From positions 1,054,001-1,118,000 of the forward strand of contig NZ_JAFBBJ010000001.1 in assembly GCF_016907085.1 (NCBI RefSeq): 64,000 nt of DNA, given 5' to 3'. Shown piece after piece: positions 1 to 9,229 of the stretch. The DNA comes from Clavibacter michiganensis (GTDB lineage: Bacteria; Actinomycetota; Actinomycetes; Actinomycetales; Microbacteriaceae). Under the pieces are notes generated by a model. The model was not told the origin of the DNA. It ran no database searches and was given only the letters and a program-made list of their open reading frames with translations. Position 1 is the first letter of the stretch; the number at the start of each line of letters is the position of its first letter. The position numbers and the translations under genes are program-made.

Positions 1-686
1 GGTGCCTCGCGGTAGGCGGTCACGGTCGCCGGATCCACCTCCACGCCCTGGAAGGTCGTGGTGCCGCTCGCGGTGAGGGTCTGGCCGAAGGCGTCCCAGT
101 CGTCGACCGCGGTGACGCCCGGCGCGTCGGTGGGGATCGCGAGGGTCACGCGCTCGACGCCGTCGGCAGCCGCGCGACCCGCGGCGAGGTAGATCCAGTC
201 GGAGTAGAGCGTGCCGGTGGAGTAGTACTTGGTGCCGTCGAGGATCCAGCGGCCCTCGCGCTCCTGGAGGGTCGTGGAGATGTCGGCGAGCGTGTTGCCG
301 GTCTGCTCGCTCGTGGCGTTGCCGACGAGGGCGCCGGACGCGATGCGACGGATCCACTCCTCGCGCGCGGGCCCGGGAGGCCGGCGCAGCACGAGCTCGA
401 CGTAGCCGAAGTGGCCGCGGAGCAGGTGCCCGACGTTGGCGTCGGCGGCCGAGAGGTCGATCACGAGCTCGACGAGCTGGGCCAGGGATGCGCCGCGCCC
501 GCCGTCCGCGACGGGCAGCCGGATCGCGCCGAACCGCGCCTCGCGGAGGAGCGCGACGGCGTCGAACGCGAGCTGCCGGTCGCGCTCGCGGGCGACGGCG
601 CCGTCGCGGATCCGCGCGAACAGCGGGAGGAACTCCGCCCGCAGGTCGGCGGTGGAGGCGCCCGTCGCGGTCGCCGTGAGCGTCAC
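1..686 (-). CDS. Acyl-CoA-dehydrogenase-fold flavin monooxygenase (SfnB/DszC-like), 3' part cut off by window edge
   Basis: The leftward frame starts at a GTG (684-686) and runs off the window after about 228 codons. The visible part matches the N-terminal and middle domains of acyl-CoA-dehydrogenase-fold enzymes. Motifs include SAADANVGHLLRGHFG, then GNATSEQTGNT and the flavin-binding stretch LDGTKYYSTGTLYSDW. This subgroup (DszC, SfnB) usually oxidises sulfur or nitrogen heteroatoms with reduced flavin rather than dehydrogenating acyl-CoA. Its GTG overlaps the TGA of the gene encoding the luciferase-like monooxygenase by 4 bp, so the two are probably translationally coupled and act in one organosulfur or related catabolic route. 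The protein at 45443-46780 is a paralog. The substrate is unknown. Confidence 0.85.
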   Translation of the reverse strand, partial: MTLTATATGASTADLRAEFLPLFARIRDGAVARERDRQLAFDAVALLREARFGAIRLPVADGGRGASLAQLVELVIDLSAADANVGHLLRGHFGYVELVLRRPPGPAREEWIRRIASGALVGNATSEQTGNTLADISTTLQEREGRWILDGTKYYSTGTLYSDWIYLAAGRAAADGVERVTLAIPTDAPGVTAVDDWDAFGQTLTASGTTTFQGVEVDPATVTAYREA

Positions 687-2053
687 GAGAACGCTCCCCG
701 GTACGCCGCCGCCGGGTGCGACTCCGGCAGCCGGTCGCGCCCGGTCAGCTTGTGCCGCAGAGTGCCGGGCTCGTACTCGCGCTGCTGCAGGCCGCGCTCC
801 TGGAGCACGGGCGTGACGTGGTCGACGAAGTCCTCGTAGCTGCCGGGGAGGGTCCAGTTGATGACGTTGATCCCGTCGACGCCCGCCTCCTGCCAGCCCG
901 CGAGCACGTCGGCGATCTGCTCGGGCGTGCCCACGACGCGGCCGCGGAGCTTCGCGGAGAGCCGCGCTAGGTCGGCGATGGTCGACTCCCGGTCGCGCGA
1001 CGCCTCGCGCAGCCAGTTGAGGTGGCTCTGCCCGGCCTGCGTCTCGACCTCGGAGAGCGGCGTCGCGGGATCCAGCTGCTCGCCCGTCTTCGGGTCGAAG
1101 CCGAGGTTGGAGTGCAGGAGGAAGCCGTCGGCGCTCAGGTACTCGTCGATCTCGGCCTCGTTGCGCTTGGCCTCCTCCTCCGTGCTGCCCGTGATGAAGG
1201 ACAGCCCGAGCCAGAACGAGAGGTCGTCCGCGCGACGGCCCGCGTCCACGGCGAGCGCCCGGGTGTCCGCGATGAGGGCGCGGGTCTTCTCGGGCGTCGA
1301 CGACAGGATGAACTGCGCCTCCGCGTTCCGGGCGGCGAAGCGGCGGCCGACGGGCGAGGATCCGGCCTGGAAGAGCACGGGCGTGCGCTGCGGCGACGGC
1401 GACGACAGGTGGGGACCTGCCACCTTGTAGCGCGGGCCCTCGTGGTCGATGCGGTGGATCCTCGACGCGTCCGAGAACACCCCGCGCTCCTTGTCGCGCT
1501 GCAGCGCGTCGTCGTCCCACGATCCCTCCCACAGCTTGTAGACCACGTCGAGGTACTCGTCGGCCCAGGCGTAGCGGGCGTCGTGGTCCTCGAGGCCGTC
1601 GTGACCGAAGTTGCGGGCGGCGCCGTCGAGCGCGCTCGTGACGACGTTCCAGGCGATGCGCCCCTTCGTGATGTGGTCGAGCGTCGACACCTTGCGCGCG
1701 AAGTCGAACGGGTGCGCCTGGAGCACCGAGCTCGTGAACGCGAAGCCGAGGTGCTCGGTGCTCACGGCGAGCGCGGAGATCAGCACGGACGGGTCGTTGC
1801 TCGGGAACTGCAGGCCCTCGCGTGCGTTGACGTCGTAGGCGCCGTCGCCGGGACCGTAGAGGCCGACCACGTCCGCGAAGAACATGGCGTCGAAGCGGCC
1901 GCGCTCGAGGGTCTTCGCGAGGTCCACCCACAGCTCGACGTCGTCGAACTCGTGCTGCCTGGCGGACGGGTGCCGCCACAGGCCGTGCTGGATGTGGCTG
2001 GCCGTGTTCATCACGAAGGCGGCGAAGCGGAGCGGGGGCCGGGCGTCGGGCAT
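683..2053 (-). CDS. LLM-class FMN-dependent monooxygenase, NtaA/DszA/SnaA family
   Basis: This 456-residue protein is a TIM-barrel FMN monooxygenase of the NtaA/SnaA/DszA family. Family hallmarks are the start LRFAAFVMNTASHIQHGLW, the segment ERGRFDAMFFADVVGLY, NDPSVLISALA, and KGRIAWNVVTSA followed by a residue run ending NFG. The start at 2053 is chosen because GAGAGG lies just upstream and the family N-terminus begins there; a longer frame to 2128 adds 25 unlike residues. Members need FMNH2 from a separate reductase, which is not visible here. It overlaps the downstream acyl-CoA-dehydrogenase-fold gene by 4 bp. Such pairs usually serve sulfur scavenging from sulfones, sulfonates or thiophenes; the exact substrate cannot be read from sequence. 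Confidence 0.9.
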   Translation of the reverse strand: MPDARPPLRFAAFVMNTASHIQHGLWRHPSARQHEFDDVELWVDLAKTLERGRFDAMFFADVVGLYGPGDGAYDVNAREGLQFPSNDPSVLISALAVSTEHLGFAFTSSVLQAHPFDFARKVSTLDHITKGRIAWNVVTSALDGAARNFGHDGLEDHDARYAWADEYLDVVYKLWEGSWDDDALQRDKERGVFSDASRIHRIDHEGPRYKVAGPHLSSPSPQRTPVLFQAGSSPVGRRFAARNAEAQFILSSTPEKTRALIADTRALAVDAGRRADDLSFWLGLSFITGSTEEEAKRNEAEIDEYLSADGFLLHSNLGFDPKTGEQLDPATPLSEVETQAGQSHLNWLREASRDRESTIADLARLSAKLRGRVVGTPEQIADVLAGWQEAGVDGINVINWTLPGSYEDFVDHVTPVLQERGLQQREYEPGTLRHKLTGRDRLPESHPAAAYRGAFS

Positions 2054-2325
2054 GCGGATCCTCTCGTCGGACCCCCAGCGTCGCACGGGTGGGGAAATGC
2101 GGGTCCGGCGGGCGTAGCGGGCCGTCACATGCGAGCCGCGGGCGCGCTGTGCAGGAGCGGCGCGCCGGCCGATCCCCCGTCGCTACGGTCGTCGCGGGCC
2201 GCGGTCGGCAGGCGCCGGGCGGCCGGCCCGGTCCTCATCCGTCGTCCCGCGCATCGACGTCACACCGGCTCCGACGCCCGTCGGCTCCGTCCCGGCCACG
2301 CCGTGGCCCCGTCCGAAGGACCCCC

Positions 2326-3324
2326 GTGCCCTCTCGTCCCGCCCCCTCCGCGCGTCGGCCCCTCGCCGCCGTCGCCGCCCTCGGCCTCACGACCGCTCTC
2401 CTCGGAGTCGCCTCCGCCGCCTCCGCCGACGAGCCCTCCGCGCCGGTGGCCGTGTCCGCATCCGCGTCCGCATCCGGCACCGTCGCGCTCGCCGTCGGCG
2501 CGAACACGCCGCTCGTGAGCGTCCCGGTCACGAGCGCCGAAGCCATGGCCGCCGTCGCGCACTGGACGCCCGAGCGCCGGGCCGCGGCCATCGACGCGGA
2601 CGGTGCCGATGGATCCGCCCCGGCGACCGGCGACCCGCTCGCCGCCTCGGCCGCGTCCACCACCTCTGTCGCCCAGCCGATCGCGCCGGTGCCGCACATC
2701 GGCCGCTTCTTCTTCGAGCGCGACGGCCGCTCCTACTTCTGCAGCGCGAACGTCGTCGAGTCCGCGAACCGGTCGACGATCGCGACCGCGGGGCACTGCG
2801 TCACGGAGCAGCAGGAGTTCTCGAGCGACATGGTCTTCTCTCCGGGGTACCAGGACGGCGAGTCCGCATACGGCGTCTGGCCCGTCACGGGCGGCAACGT
2901 CACGACCGGGTGGTACCAGCGGAACGACCAGGACCAGGCCGAGGACACCGGCTTCCTCACCGTCGGGCGCGACGACGACGGCGCCGACATCCAGAGCCTC
3001 ACCGGAGCGTCGCCCGTGCGCTTCGATGCCCAGGCCGCCCAGCAGGTGGCGATGTACGGCTACCCCGGCGAGGGCCGCTTCGACGGCAGCGAGCTGCAGC
3101 GCTGCGCCGGCACGGGCGACGCGTACACCGCCATGCAGGTCGACCTCGCGTGCGACATGACCGGCGGCGTCTCCGGCGGCCCGATCCTCCTGGGCGACGG
3201 ATCCGACGGCACGCAGTTCGGCAACGTCGCCGAGCGCTCCAACGACGGGACGCACAACATCGGGCCGGTCTGGCGCGAGGCCGCGCAGTCCGCGTACGAG
3301 CTGACGGCGGCCGCCGCGCGCTGA
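2326..3324 (+). CDS. Secreted chymotrypsin-fold serine protease (first of a pair)
   Basis: A 332-residue precursor starts at GTG 2326, preceded by GAAGGA five bases away. The upstream in-frame extension to 2089 looks non-coding. Residues 1-34 are a typical signal peptide: basic start, hydrophobic LAAVAALGLTTALLGVA, and an ASA cleavage site. A propeptide-like Ala/Thr-rich stretch of about 90 residues follows. The catalytic triad is readable: His157 in ATAGHC, Asp207 in EDTGF, and Ser283 in GGVSGGP. The downstream protein at 5035-6045 has the same layout with the triad at nearly the same positions, so these are paralogs. Clavibacter-type bacteria secrete several such proteases, some needed on plants. 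A virulence role here is inference. A strong hairpin follows the stop codon. Confidence 0.9.
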   Translation: MPSRPAPSARRPLAAVAALGLTTALLGVASAASADEPSAPVAVSASASASGTVALAVGANTPLVSVPVTSAEAMAAVAHWTPERRAAAIDADGADGSAPATGDPLAASAASTTSVAQPIAPVPHIGRFFFERDGRSYFCSANVVESANRSTIATAGHCVTEQQEFSSDMVFSPGYQDGESAYGVWPVTGGNVTTGWYQRNDQDQAEDTGFLTVGRDDDGADIQSLTGASPVRFDAQAAQQVAMYGYPGEGRFDGSELQRCAGTGDAYTAMQVDLACDMTGGVSGGPILLGDGSDGTQFGNVAERSNDGTHNIGPVWREAAQSAYELTAAAAR

Positions 3325-3345
3325 GCAGCGACCACCGGCAGTCCC

Positions 3346-3381
3346 GCGGGCGGTCGACGGCTCCTGCCGTCGACCGCCCGC
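3346..3381 (+). terminator. Strong hairpin, likely terminator of the first serine protease gene
   Basis: Bases 3346-3360 pair perfectly with 3367-3381 (15 bp) around a 6-base loop, 22 bases after the stop codon. There is no U-tract, which is usual for actinobacterial terminators. Confidence 0.7.
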
Positions 3382-3385
3382 TGCG

Positions 3386-3406
3386 CGTCGCGTGACGTCG
3401 CGTGAC
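3386..3406. repeat. Perfect 10-bp tandem duplication upstream of MFS transporter gene
   Basis: CGTCGCGTGA occurs twice back to back (3386-3395 and 3396-3405), one helical turn apart, followed by another C. It lies about 130 bases before the MFS start. It could be an operator, but a chance duplication in GC-rich DNA is also possible. Confidence 0.4.
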
Positions 3407-3535
3407 ACGGGTGCGTTACGCGCCGTGACCGCGGGCCTTCCCCCTGCGGGGGATCACGGGCCACGGTGGGCGGCACCCGAGCGGATCCCCGCTCGCGCCA
3501 CTCCCCTGCACCGCAGCCGCACCGCTGGAGATCCC

Positions 3536-4897
3536 ATGACCACCGCACCGCCCACCGCATCCGCCGCGCCGACCACGCCACCGCCCGCCGCGCCCGAGGC
3601 CCCCGCCGACGTCTCCCGCCGACGCCGCGTCCTCACCGCGTCGTTCGTCGGCACCACCGTCGAGTACTACGACTTCTACCTCTACGCCACGGCGTCCGCG
3701 CTCGTGTTCGGCAGCCAGTTCTTCCCGAACCAGACACCCGCGGTGGGCCTGCTCTCGTCGTTCGCCGCGTACGGCGTCGGATTCCTCGCCCGGCCCATCG
3801 GCGGGATCGTCGCCGGCCACCTCGGCGACCGCATCGGACGCAAGCGCATGCTCGTCTACTCGCTCGTGCTGATGGGGATCGCGTCGACGCTCATCGGCGT
3901 CCTGCCGACCTACGCGACCATCGGCCTCGCGAGCGTCGTCGGCCTCGTCCTCCTGCGGCTCGTGCAGGGCATCGCGGCGGGTGCCGAGTGGGGCGGATCC
4001 GCGCTGCTCTCGGTCGAGCACGCCCCCGCCCACCGCCGCGGCCTGTTCGGGGCGTTCACGCAGATGGGATCCGCGGGCGGCATGCTCCTCGCGACCGGCG
4101 TCTTCGCGGCGACGCGCGTCGGCCTCGGCGAGGAGCAGTTCCTCGCCTGGGGCTGGCGGCTGCCGTTCCTCCTCAGCGCCGTGCTCGTCGGCGTAGGCCT
4201 CGTGATCCGCCTCCGCGTGGAGGACGCCGCCGAGTTCCGCGACCTCAAGGCCGCCGGGGAGGTCGAGCGCTTCCCGCTCGGCGTCGTGCTGCGGAGGCAC
4301 CCGCGCGCCGTGCTGATCACCGCCGGGCTCCGCCTCGTGCAGCCCGCGCTCTACTCGATCCTCACCGTCTACGCGCTCTCCTACCTCGCCCAGAAGCGCG
4401 GCGACTCGGGCGTCGCGCTCACGTCGGTGCTCATCGTCTCGGCGCTGAGCGTGCTCACCACTCCCCTGTGGGGCTGGATCTCCGACCGGGTCGGCCGCCG
4501 CCGCCTCACCATCGGGAGCGCCGCCGGCATCGGGATCCTCATCTGGCCGTTCTTCGCGTTCCTCGACTCCGGCCCGCTGCTGCTCCTGCCCCTCGTCTTC
4601 GCGCTCGGCATGAACGTCTTCCACGACTCCATCTACGGCCCCCAGGCCGCCTGGTTCGCCGAGCAGTTCCCGACGGGCGTCCGCTACAGCGGCGTCTCGC
4701 TCGGCTACCAGGTCGGCAGCATCTTCTCCGTCGGCCTCACGCCGCTGCTCGCGGTGCTGTTCCTGCAGTGGGGCGGCGGATCCCCGTGGATCCTGTGCGC
4801 CTACATCGGGCTGTACGCGGTGCTGACGATCGCGGCGGCGCTCGCGGCGAAGGACCCGGCGCGGGAGGCGATCGCGGCCCGGCGACGCGCGGGCTGA
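3536..4897 (+). CDS. MFS transporter of the metabolite:H+ symporter (MHS/ProP-like) family
   Basis: This is a 453-residue, 12-helix major facilitator. The MHS family mark is the stretch GTTVEYYDFYLYATASALVF near the N-terminus, followed by the loop 2-3 motif GHLGDRIGRKRMLV and, at the start of the second half, SDRVGRRRLT. An N-terminal Pro/Ala/Thr-rich tail of about 30 residues precedes helix 1. The ATG at 3536 has a GGAG ribosome site close upstream. MHS proteins import small organic acids, shikimate, alpha-ketoglutarate, proline or betaine by proton symport. It sits between two secreted protease genes, which suggests uptake of a host-derived metabolite, but the substrate cannot be assigned. 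Confidence 0.92.
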   Translation: MTTAPPTASAAPTTPPPAAPEAPADVSRRRRVLTASFVGTTVEYYDFYLYATASALVFGSQFFPNQTPAVGLLSSFAAYGVGFLARPIGGIVAGHLGDRIGRKRMLVYSLVLMGIASTLIGVLPTYATIGLASVVGLVLLRLVQGIAAGAEWGGSALLSVEHAPAHRRGLFGAFTQMGSAGGMLLATGVFAATRVGLGEEQFLAWGWRLPFLLSAVLVGVGLVIRLRVEDAAEFRDLKAAGEVERFPLGVVLRRHPRAVLITAGLRLVQPALYSILTVYALSYLAQKRGDSGVALTSVLIVSALSVLTTPLWGWISDRVGRRRLTIGSAAGIGILIWPFFAFLDSGPLLLLPLVFALGMNVFHDSIYGPQAAWFAEQFPTGVRYSGVSLGYQVGSIFSVGLTPLLAVLFLQWGGGSPWILCAYIGLYAVLTIAAALAAKDPAREAIAARRRAG

Positions 4898-5034
4898 CCA
4901 CGCGCTGGCTGACGACGGTCGGCGGCTGTGCGGTGCACGGGCCGATCGCCGCGGCCGCTCGTTAGCGTGAGCGCGCGCGGCGCTCGCCGCGATCCTGCTC
5001 CGTCCCGCTCCGCTGCGTCCCGAGAGGACCCGCC

Positions 5035-6045
5035 ATGCCCCTGTCCCCGCACCTCCCCCGCCGACGGACGCGGACGGCGGGGCTCACCGCCGCGTCCGCC
5101 ATCGCCGTCGCCGCCCTGCTAGCCGGCGCGCCCGCCGCGTGGGCGGGCGACCGGACCGTCACGGATCCCGCGACCTCCGCCCGCCCGCTCGAGCTGCACG
5201 CGTCGCCCGCGGAGAGCGCCGACGCGCTCGCCTTCTGGACACCGGCCCGGATGGCCGCGGCCACCCGGAGCGAGGACGCGGCCACCACCGTCGACGCCCT
5301 CGACGCCGCCGCCCCGTCCGCGCACGACGACGCGGCGGTCACCGCATCCGACGCCGCCTCCCCCGCGCCCATCTCCACCGCCGAGCAGGTCCCCGTCGTC
5401 CCCCACATCGGCAAGCTGTTCGGGATCTTCGGCGGCTCCATCGAGACGTGCAGCGCGAACGTCGTCGTCTCCGGCAACCGGTCGGTGGTCGCCACCGCCG
5501 GGCACTGCGTCCTCCGCGGCGGGCAGTACGCCTCGCGCCTGATCTTCGCCCCCGCGTACGCGAACGGCCAGGATCCGTACGGGACGTGGGCTCTGAGCGG
5601 CGCGGTCGTCGCCGCGGGCTACGCGCAGGACGAGAGCGACCAGGGCGACGACACCGCCTTCGCCGTGGCCGCGCCGAACGAGGACGGGGCCGACATCACG
5701 AGCGTCGTCGGTGCGTCCCCCGTGCTCTTCGACCAGGATCCCGCCGAGCTCGGCACGGTCTACGGCTACCCGGGGGCCGGACGCTTCGACGCGCGCACGC
5801 TCCAGCGCTGCCGCGGGGTCTTCGAGGCCTTCGACCCGGAGCGGATCGACGTGGCCTGCGACATGAACGAGGGCGTCTCCGGCGGGCCGATCTTCGCCGG
5901 AGACGGATCCGACGGCGCCGAGTTCGGGAACGCCGCCGCCCGCTTCGAGGACTCCTCCCACGTCGTCGGCACGCTCTGGATGGCGGCCGAGCACGCGGCC
6001 TACGACCAGGCGGCGGCCGTCCCGGCCGTGACCGCGGCGGGCTGA
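5035..6045 (+). CDS. Secreted chymotrypsin-fold serine protease (second of a pair)
   Basis: A 336-residue precursor starts at ATG 5035, preceded by GAGAGGA. The signal peptide has a basic start, a hydrophobic core (GLTAASAIAVAALLAGAPAA) and a likely AWA cleavage site near residue 38. A variable linker follows, then the protease domain with His157 in ATAGHC, Asp206 in GDDTAF and Ser282 in EGVSGGP. It shares with the 2326-3324 protein the blocks VPHIGKLF, CSANVV, YGYPGAGRFD and LQRC, so the pair arose by duplication. Two conserved cysteines flank the His region and two lie before the catalytic Ser, suggesting disulfides in the exported enzyme. Its target is unknown. Confidence 0.9.
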   Translation: MPLSPHLPRRRTRTAGLTAASAIAVAALLAGAPAAWAGDRTVTDPATSARPLELHASPAESADALAFWTPARMAAATRSEDAATTVDALDAAAPSAHDDAAVTASDAASPAPISTAEQVPVVPHIGKLFGIFGGSIETCSANVVVSGNRSVVATAGHCVLRGGQYASRLIFAPAYANGQDPYGTWALSGAVVAAGYAQDESDQGDDTAFAVAAPNEDGADITSVVGASPVLFDQDPAELGTVYGYPGAGRFDARTLQRCRGVFEAFDPERIDVACDMNEGVSGGPIFAGDGSDGAEFGNAAARFEDSSHVVGTLWMAAEHAAYDQAAAVPAVTAAG

Positions 6046-6079
6046 TCCGCGGCCGGCGCGCGCCGATCCGCGGCGCGCC

Positions 6080-6145
6080 GGGCCGCGATCAGCGCCGCGA
6101 TCAGCGCCGCACCGCCGTCAGCGCCGGGCCGCGATCAGCGCCGCG
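6080..6145. repeat. Short GC-rich repeats between convergent genes
   Basis: The word CGATCAGCGCCG occurs three times, plus one variant (GTCAGCGCCG), between the protease stop and the first codons of the betA end. The copies could arise by slippage and can form stems. No gene lies in the gap. Confidence 0.45.
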
Positions 6146-7709
6146 CCGCCTCGACCGACCGCGCGCTCTTCACGAGGTCCGCGCAGCGCTCGCCGATCAT
6201 CATCGTCGTGATGTTCGGATTCACGGTCGTGAGCTCGGGCATCACGGAGGCGTCGGCGACCCGGAGGCCCGTCACGCCCTTGACGCGCAGCTCGGGATCC
6301 AGCGGCGACATCGCGTCGTCGATCGCGCCCATCCGCACGGTGCCCGCCGGGTGGTAGACGGTGTTGTGGGTGCGGGAGATGTAGTCCGCGAGCTCCTCGT
6401 CGGTCTGCGCCTCGACGCCCGGGTACAGCTCGCGGCCCGCCCACTCGGCCATCGCGGGCTGCGCCACGATCTCGCGCGCCAGCCGGATCCCGGCGATGAG
6501 CACGCGCATGTCGTGCGGGTCGGTGAGGTAGCGCGGATCCACGAGCGGCTTGTCGCGGTGGTCGCGGCTGCGGAGGCGGACCGTGCCGCGCGAGCGCGCG
6601 TGCGTGACGTTCGGCGTGAGGCAGAAGCCGTTCTCCGTCGTCGGGTAGCCCTGGCGCACCGTGTGCATGTCGAACGGCACCGAGCCGTAGTGGAACATGA
6701 GGTCCGGCCGGTCGAGGCCCGCCTCGGTGGTCGCGAAGATCCCGATCTCCCACCACTGGGTGCTCTCCGTCGGCATGGGCTTCTTGGCCTCCCACTGGAT
6801 CACGCCCTCGGGGTGGTCCTGCAGGTGCTCGCCCACGCCGGGCGAGTCGACGCGCACGGGGATGCCGAGCTCCTCGAGGTGCGCCGCCGGTCCGATGCCC
6901 GAGAGCATCAGCAGCTTGGGCGAGTCGATGGCGCCGGCCGAGAGGATCACCTCGCGGCGGGCCCGGATGGTGCGCGTCCTCGCGAACGCGTTGTCGACGA
7001 CCTGCACGCCCGTGCAGCGGTCGTCGTCGTCGAACTCGAGGGCGCGCGCCTTGAGGTCGGTCAGCACCGTGAGGTTCGCGCGGTCGGCGAGCGGATGCAG
7101 GTACGAGACCGACGAGGATGCGCGCGTGCCGTCCGCCTGGCGGTTGATCTGGAAGAACCCGGCGCCGTTCCGCACGGTCTCGCCGGTGTTGAAGCGCGTG
7201 CGCGGGATGCCCGCCTGCTCGCACGCGTCGAGGAGCGCGACGCCGGACGGGTCGCGGGGCGGCACGTTCATGAGGTGCACCGGGCCGTCGTGGCCGTGGT
7301 GGGGCTCCGGATCCTCGTTCGTCTCGAGCCGCTGGTACAGCGGGTAGGTGCTGTCGGCGTCCCAGCCGGTGGCGCCGTGCTCGTGCGCCCAGCCGTCGAG
7401 GTCCTCCCGCGGCGCCCAGAACGCGATGCACGAGTTGTGGCTCGAGCAGCCGCCCAGCACCTTGGCGCGCGCGTGCCGCATGGACGAGTTGCCGTTCTCC
7501 TGCGGCTCGATCGGGTAGTCCCAGTCGTAGCCGGACTCGAGCAGCTCCATCCACCGGTCGAGGCGGAGGACCACGTCGAGGTCCTTGTCGTGCGGGCCGG
7601 CCTCGATGAGGGCCACCTGCACGTCGGGGTCCTCGCTGAGGCGGGCGGCGACGGCCGCGCCCGCGGATCCCCCGCCGACGACCACGTAGTCGTACTCGGT
7701 GCCGGTCAT
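6135..7709 (-). CDS. betA: Choline dehydrogenase, GMC oxidoreductase family
   Basis: This 524-residue FAD enzyme oxidises choline to betaine aldehyde and can continue to glycine betaine. It begins with the Rossmann motif [21 protein letters not shown] directly after the start. GMC signatures follow: [20 protein letters not shown], the second signature [20 protein letters not shown], and the C-terminal active-site block [15 protein letters not shown] with its catalytic His. The ATG at 7709 is preferred because AGGGGAG lies 7 bases upstream. An ATG at 7733 overlapping the betB stop as ATGA would add eight residues. It is the last gene of a betT-betB-betA operon, so its role in osmoprotectant synthesis from imported choline is well supported. 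A generic alcohol oxidase is the alternative. Confidence 0.92.
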   Translation of the reverse strand: MTGTEYDYVVVGGGSAGAAVAARLSEDPDVQVALIEAGPHDKDLDVVLRLDRWMELLESGYDWDYPIEPQENGNSSMRHARAKVLGGCSSHNSCIAFWAPREDLDGWAHEHGATGWDADSTYPLYQRLETNEDPEPHHGHDGPVHLMNVPPRDPSGVALLDACEQAGIPRTRFNTGETVRNGAGFFQINRQADGTRASSSVSYLHPLADRANLTVLTDLKARALEFDDDDRCTGVQVVDNAFARTRTIRARREVILSAGAIDSPKLLMLSGIGPAAHLEELGIPVRVDSPGVGEHLQDHPEGVIQWEAKKPMPTESTQWWEIGIFATTEAGLDRPDLMFHYGSVPFDMHTVRQGYPTTENGFCLTPNVTHARSRGTVRLRSRDHRDKPLVDPRYLTDPHDMRVLIAGIRLAREIVAQPAMAEWAGRELYPGVEAQTDEELADYISRTHNTVYHPAGTVRMGAIDDAMSPLDPELRVKGVTGLRVADASVMPELTTVNPNITTMMIGERCADLVKSARSVEAARR

Positions 7710-7729
7710 GTCGTCTCCCCTGCTGTCGC

Positions 7730-9229
7730 TCATCTCGCCCTGAACCATCCGGTCACCTGCGGACGCGTGTTCTGGTAGATGTGCTTGGCCTCCTGGTACT
7801 CGGCGAGGCCGGTCGGGCCGAGCTCGCGGCCGACGCCGGACTGGCCGAAGCCGCCCCACTCCGCCTGCGGCAGGTAGGGGTGGAAGTCGTTGATCCAGAT
7901 GGTGCCGTGGCGGAGCGCCTGCGCGACGCGCTGCGCCTTCCCGGCGTCCTGGCTCCACACGGCGCCCGCGAGCCCGTAGTCGGTGTCGTTCGCGATGGCG
8001 ACCGCCTCCTCCTCCGTGCGGAACTTCTCGACCGTGACCACCGGGCCGAAGGCCTCGTCGACCACCACGGACATGCCGCGCTCGACCCGGTCGAGGACGG
8101 TGGGCAGGTAGTAGTAGCCGGCCGCGAGGTCGCCCGTGCCGAACGCGCCGCCCGTGCGGAGGCGCGCGCCCTCGGCGACGCCCTTCTCGACGTACGCATG
8201 CACCTTGTCGCGGTGCGCGGCCGAGATGAGCGGGCCGGTCTCCGCGTCCGGGTCGAACGGGCCGCCGAGGCGGATCCCCTCGGCCCGGCGCACGAGCTCG
8301 TCGACGAAGCGCTCCGCGACGGACTCCTCCACCACGAGCCGCGCGCCCGCCGAGCAGACCTGGCCGGAGTGCACGAAGGCGGCGTTGAGGGCGTTGTCGA
8401 CGGCGGCGTCGAAGTCGGCGTCGGCGAACACCACGTTGGGGTTCTTGCCGCCGAGCTCGAGCGCGACCTTCTTCACGGTCGCCGCCGCGGCCGCCGCGAT
8501 GGTGCGGCCCGTGGCGAGGCCGCCCGTGAACGAGACCATGTCGACGTCGGGGTGGCTCGACAGCGGCGCGCCCGCGACGGCGCCCGCGCCGAGCACGAGG
8601 TTGGCGACGCCCGCGGGGAGCCCCACGTCGGCGAGCAGCCGCATCAAGAGGATCGAGGTGTGCGGCGTCAGCTCGCTGGGCTTCAGGACGAACGCGTTGC
8701 CCGCGGCGAGCGCCGGCGCGATCTTCCACGCGGCCTGCAGCAGCGGGTAGTTCCACGGCGCGATGAGGCCGCACACGCCGACGGGCTCGTGGACGATGCG
8801 GCTCACCACGTCGGGGTCGCCGGCGTCGACGACGCGCCCGGCGTCCTGGCCGGCGAGCTTCCCGAAGTACCGGAAGCAGGCGGCGATGTCGTCCATGTCG
8901 ATCTCGCTCTCCACCAGGCGCTTGCCGGTGTCGAGCGTCTCGGCGCGGGCGAACTCCGCCTTCCGCTCGACCAGGCCGTCGGCCACGCGGAGGAGGAGGT
9001 CGCCGCGCTCGGGCGCGGGCGTGCGCGACCAGGCGCCGCCGTCGAACGCGGCGCGGGCGCTCGCGATCGCGCGCTCGACGTCGGCGGTGCCGGCCTCGGA
9101 GACGTGCCCGACGAGGGATCCGTCCGCGGGGCAGCGGATCTCGCGCGTCGCGCCGTCCGCGGCAGGCTGCCAGCCGCCGTCGATGAAGAGGGAGGCGGGT
9201 GCCTCGGTCGTGTGCTGATGCGTGGTCAT
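7730..9229 (-). CDS. betB: Betaine-aldehyde dehydrogenase
   Basis: A 499-residue NAD(P)-dependent aldehyde dehydrogenase. Readable marks are the nucleotide-binding APWNYPLLQAAWKIAPALAAGN, KPSELTP, the FTGG turn, the general base Glu in LELGGKNPN and the catalytic Cys in HSGQVCSAGARL. The C-terminal PFGGFG-type segment reads AEWGGFGQSGVGRELG, and YQEAKHIY is typical of betaine-aldehyde enzymes. Its ATG overlaps the betT stop by 4 bp, with GAGAGG upstream. It converts the betaine aldehyde made by BetA into glycine betaine. Other aldehyde substrates are possible, but the operon makes the assignment firm. Confidence 0.93.
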   Translation of the reverse strand: MTTHQHTTEAPASLFIDGGWQPAADGATREIRCPADGSLVGHVSEAGTADVERAIASARAAFDGGAWSRTPAPERGDLLLRVADGLVERKAEFARAETLDTGKRLVESEIDMDDIAACFRYFGKLAGQDAGRVVDAGDPDVVSRIVHEPVGVCGLIAPWNYPLLQAAWKIAPALAAGNAFVLKPSELTPHTSILLMRLLADVGLPAGVANLVLGAGAVAGAPLSSHPDVDMVSFTGGLATGRTIAAAAAATVKKVALELGGKNPNVVFADADFDAAVDNALNAAFVHSGQVCSAGARLVVEESVAERFVDELVRRAEGIRLGGPFDPDAETGPLISAAHRDKVHAYVEKGVAEGARLRTGGAFGTGDLAAGYYYLPTVLDRVERGMSVVVDEAFGPVVTVEKFRTEEEAVAIANDTDYGLAGAVWSQDAGKAQRVAQALRHGTIWINDFHPYLPQAEWGGFGQSGVGRELGPTGLAEYQEAKHIYQNTRPQVTGWFRAR

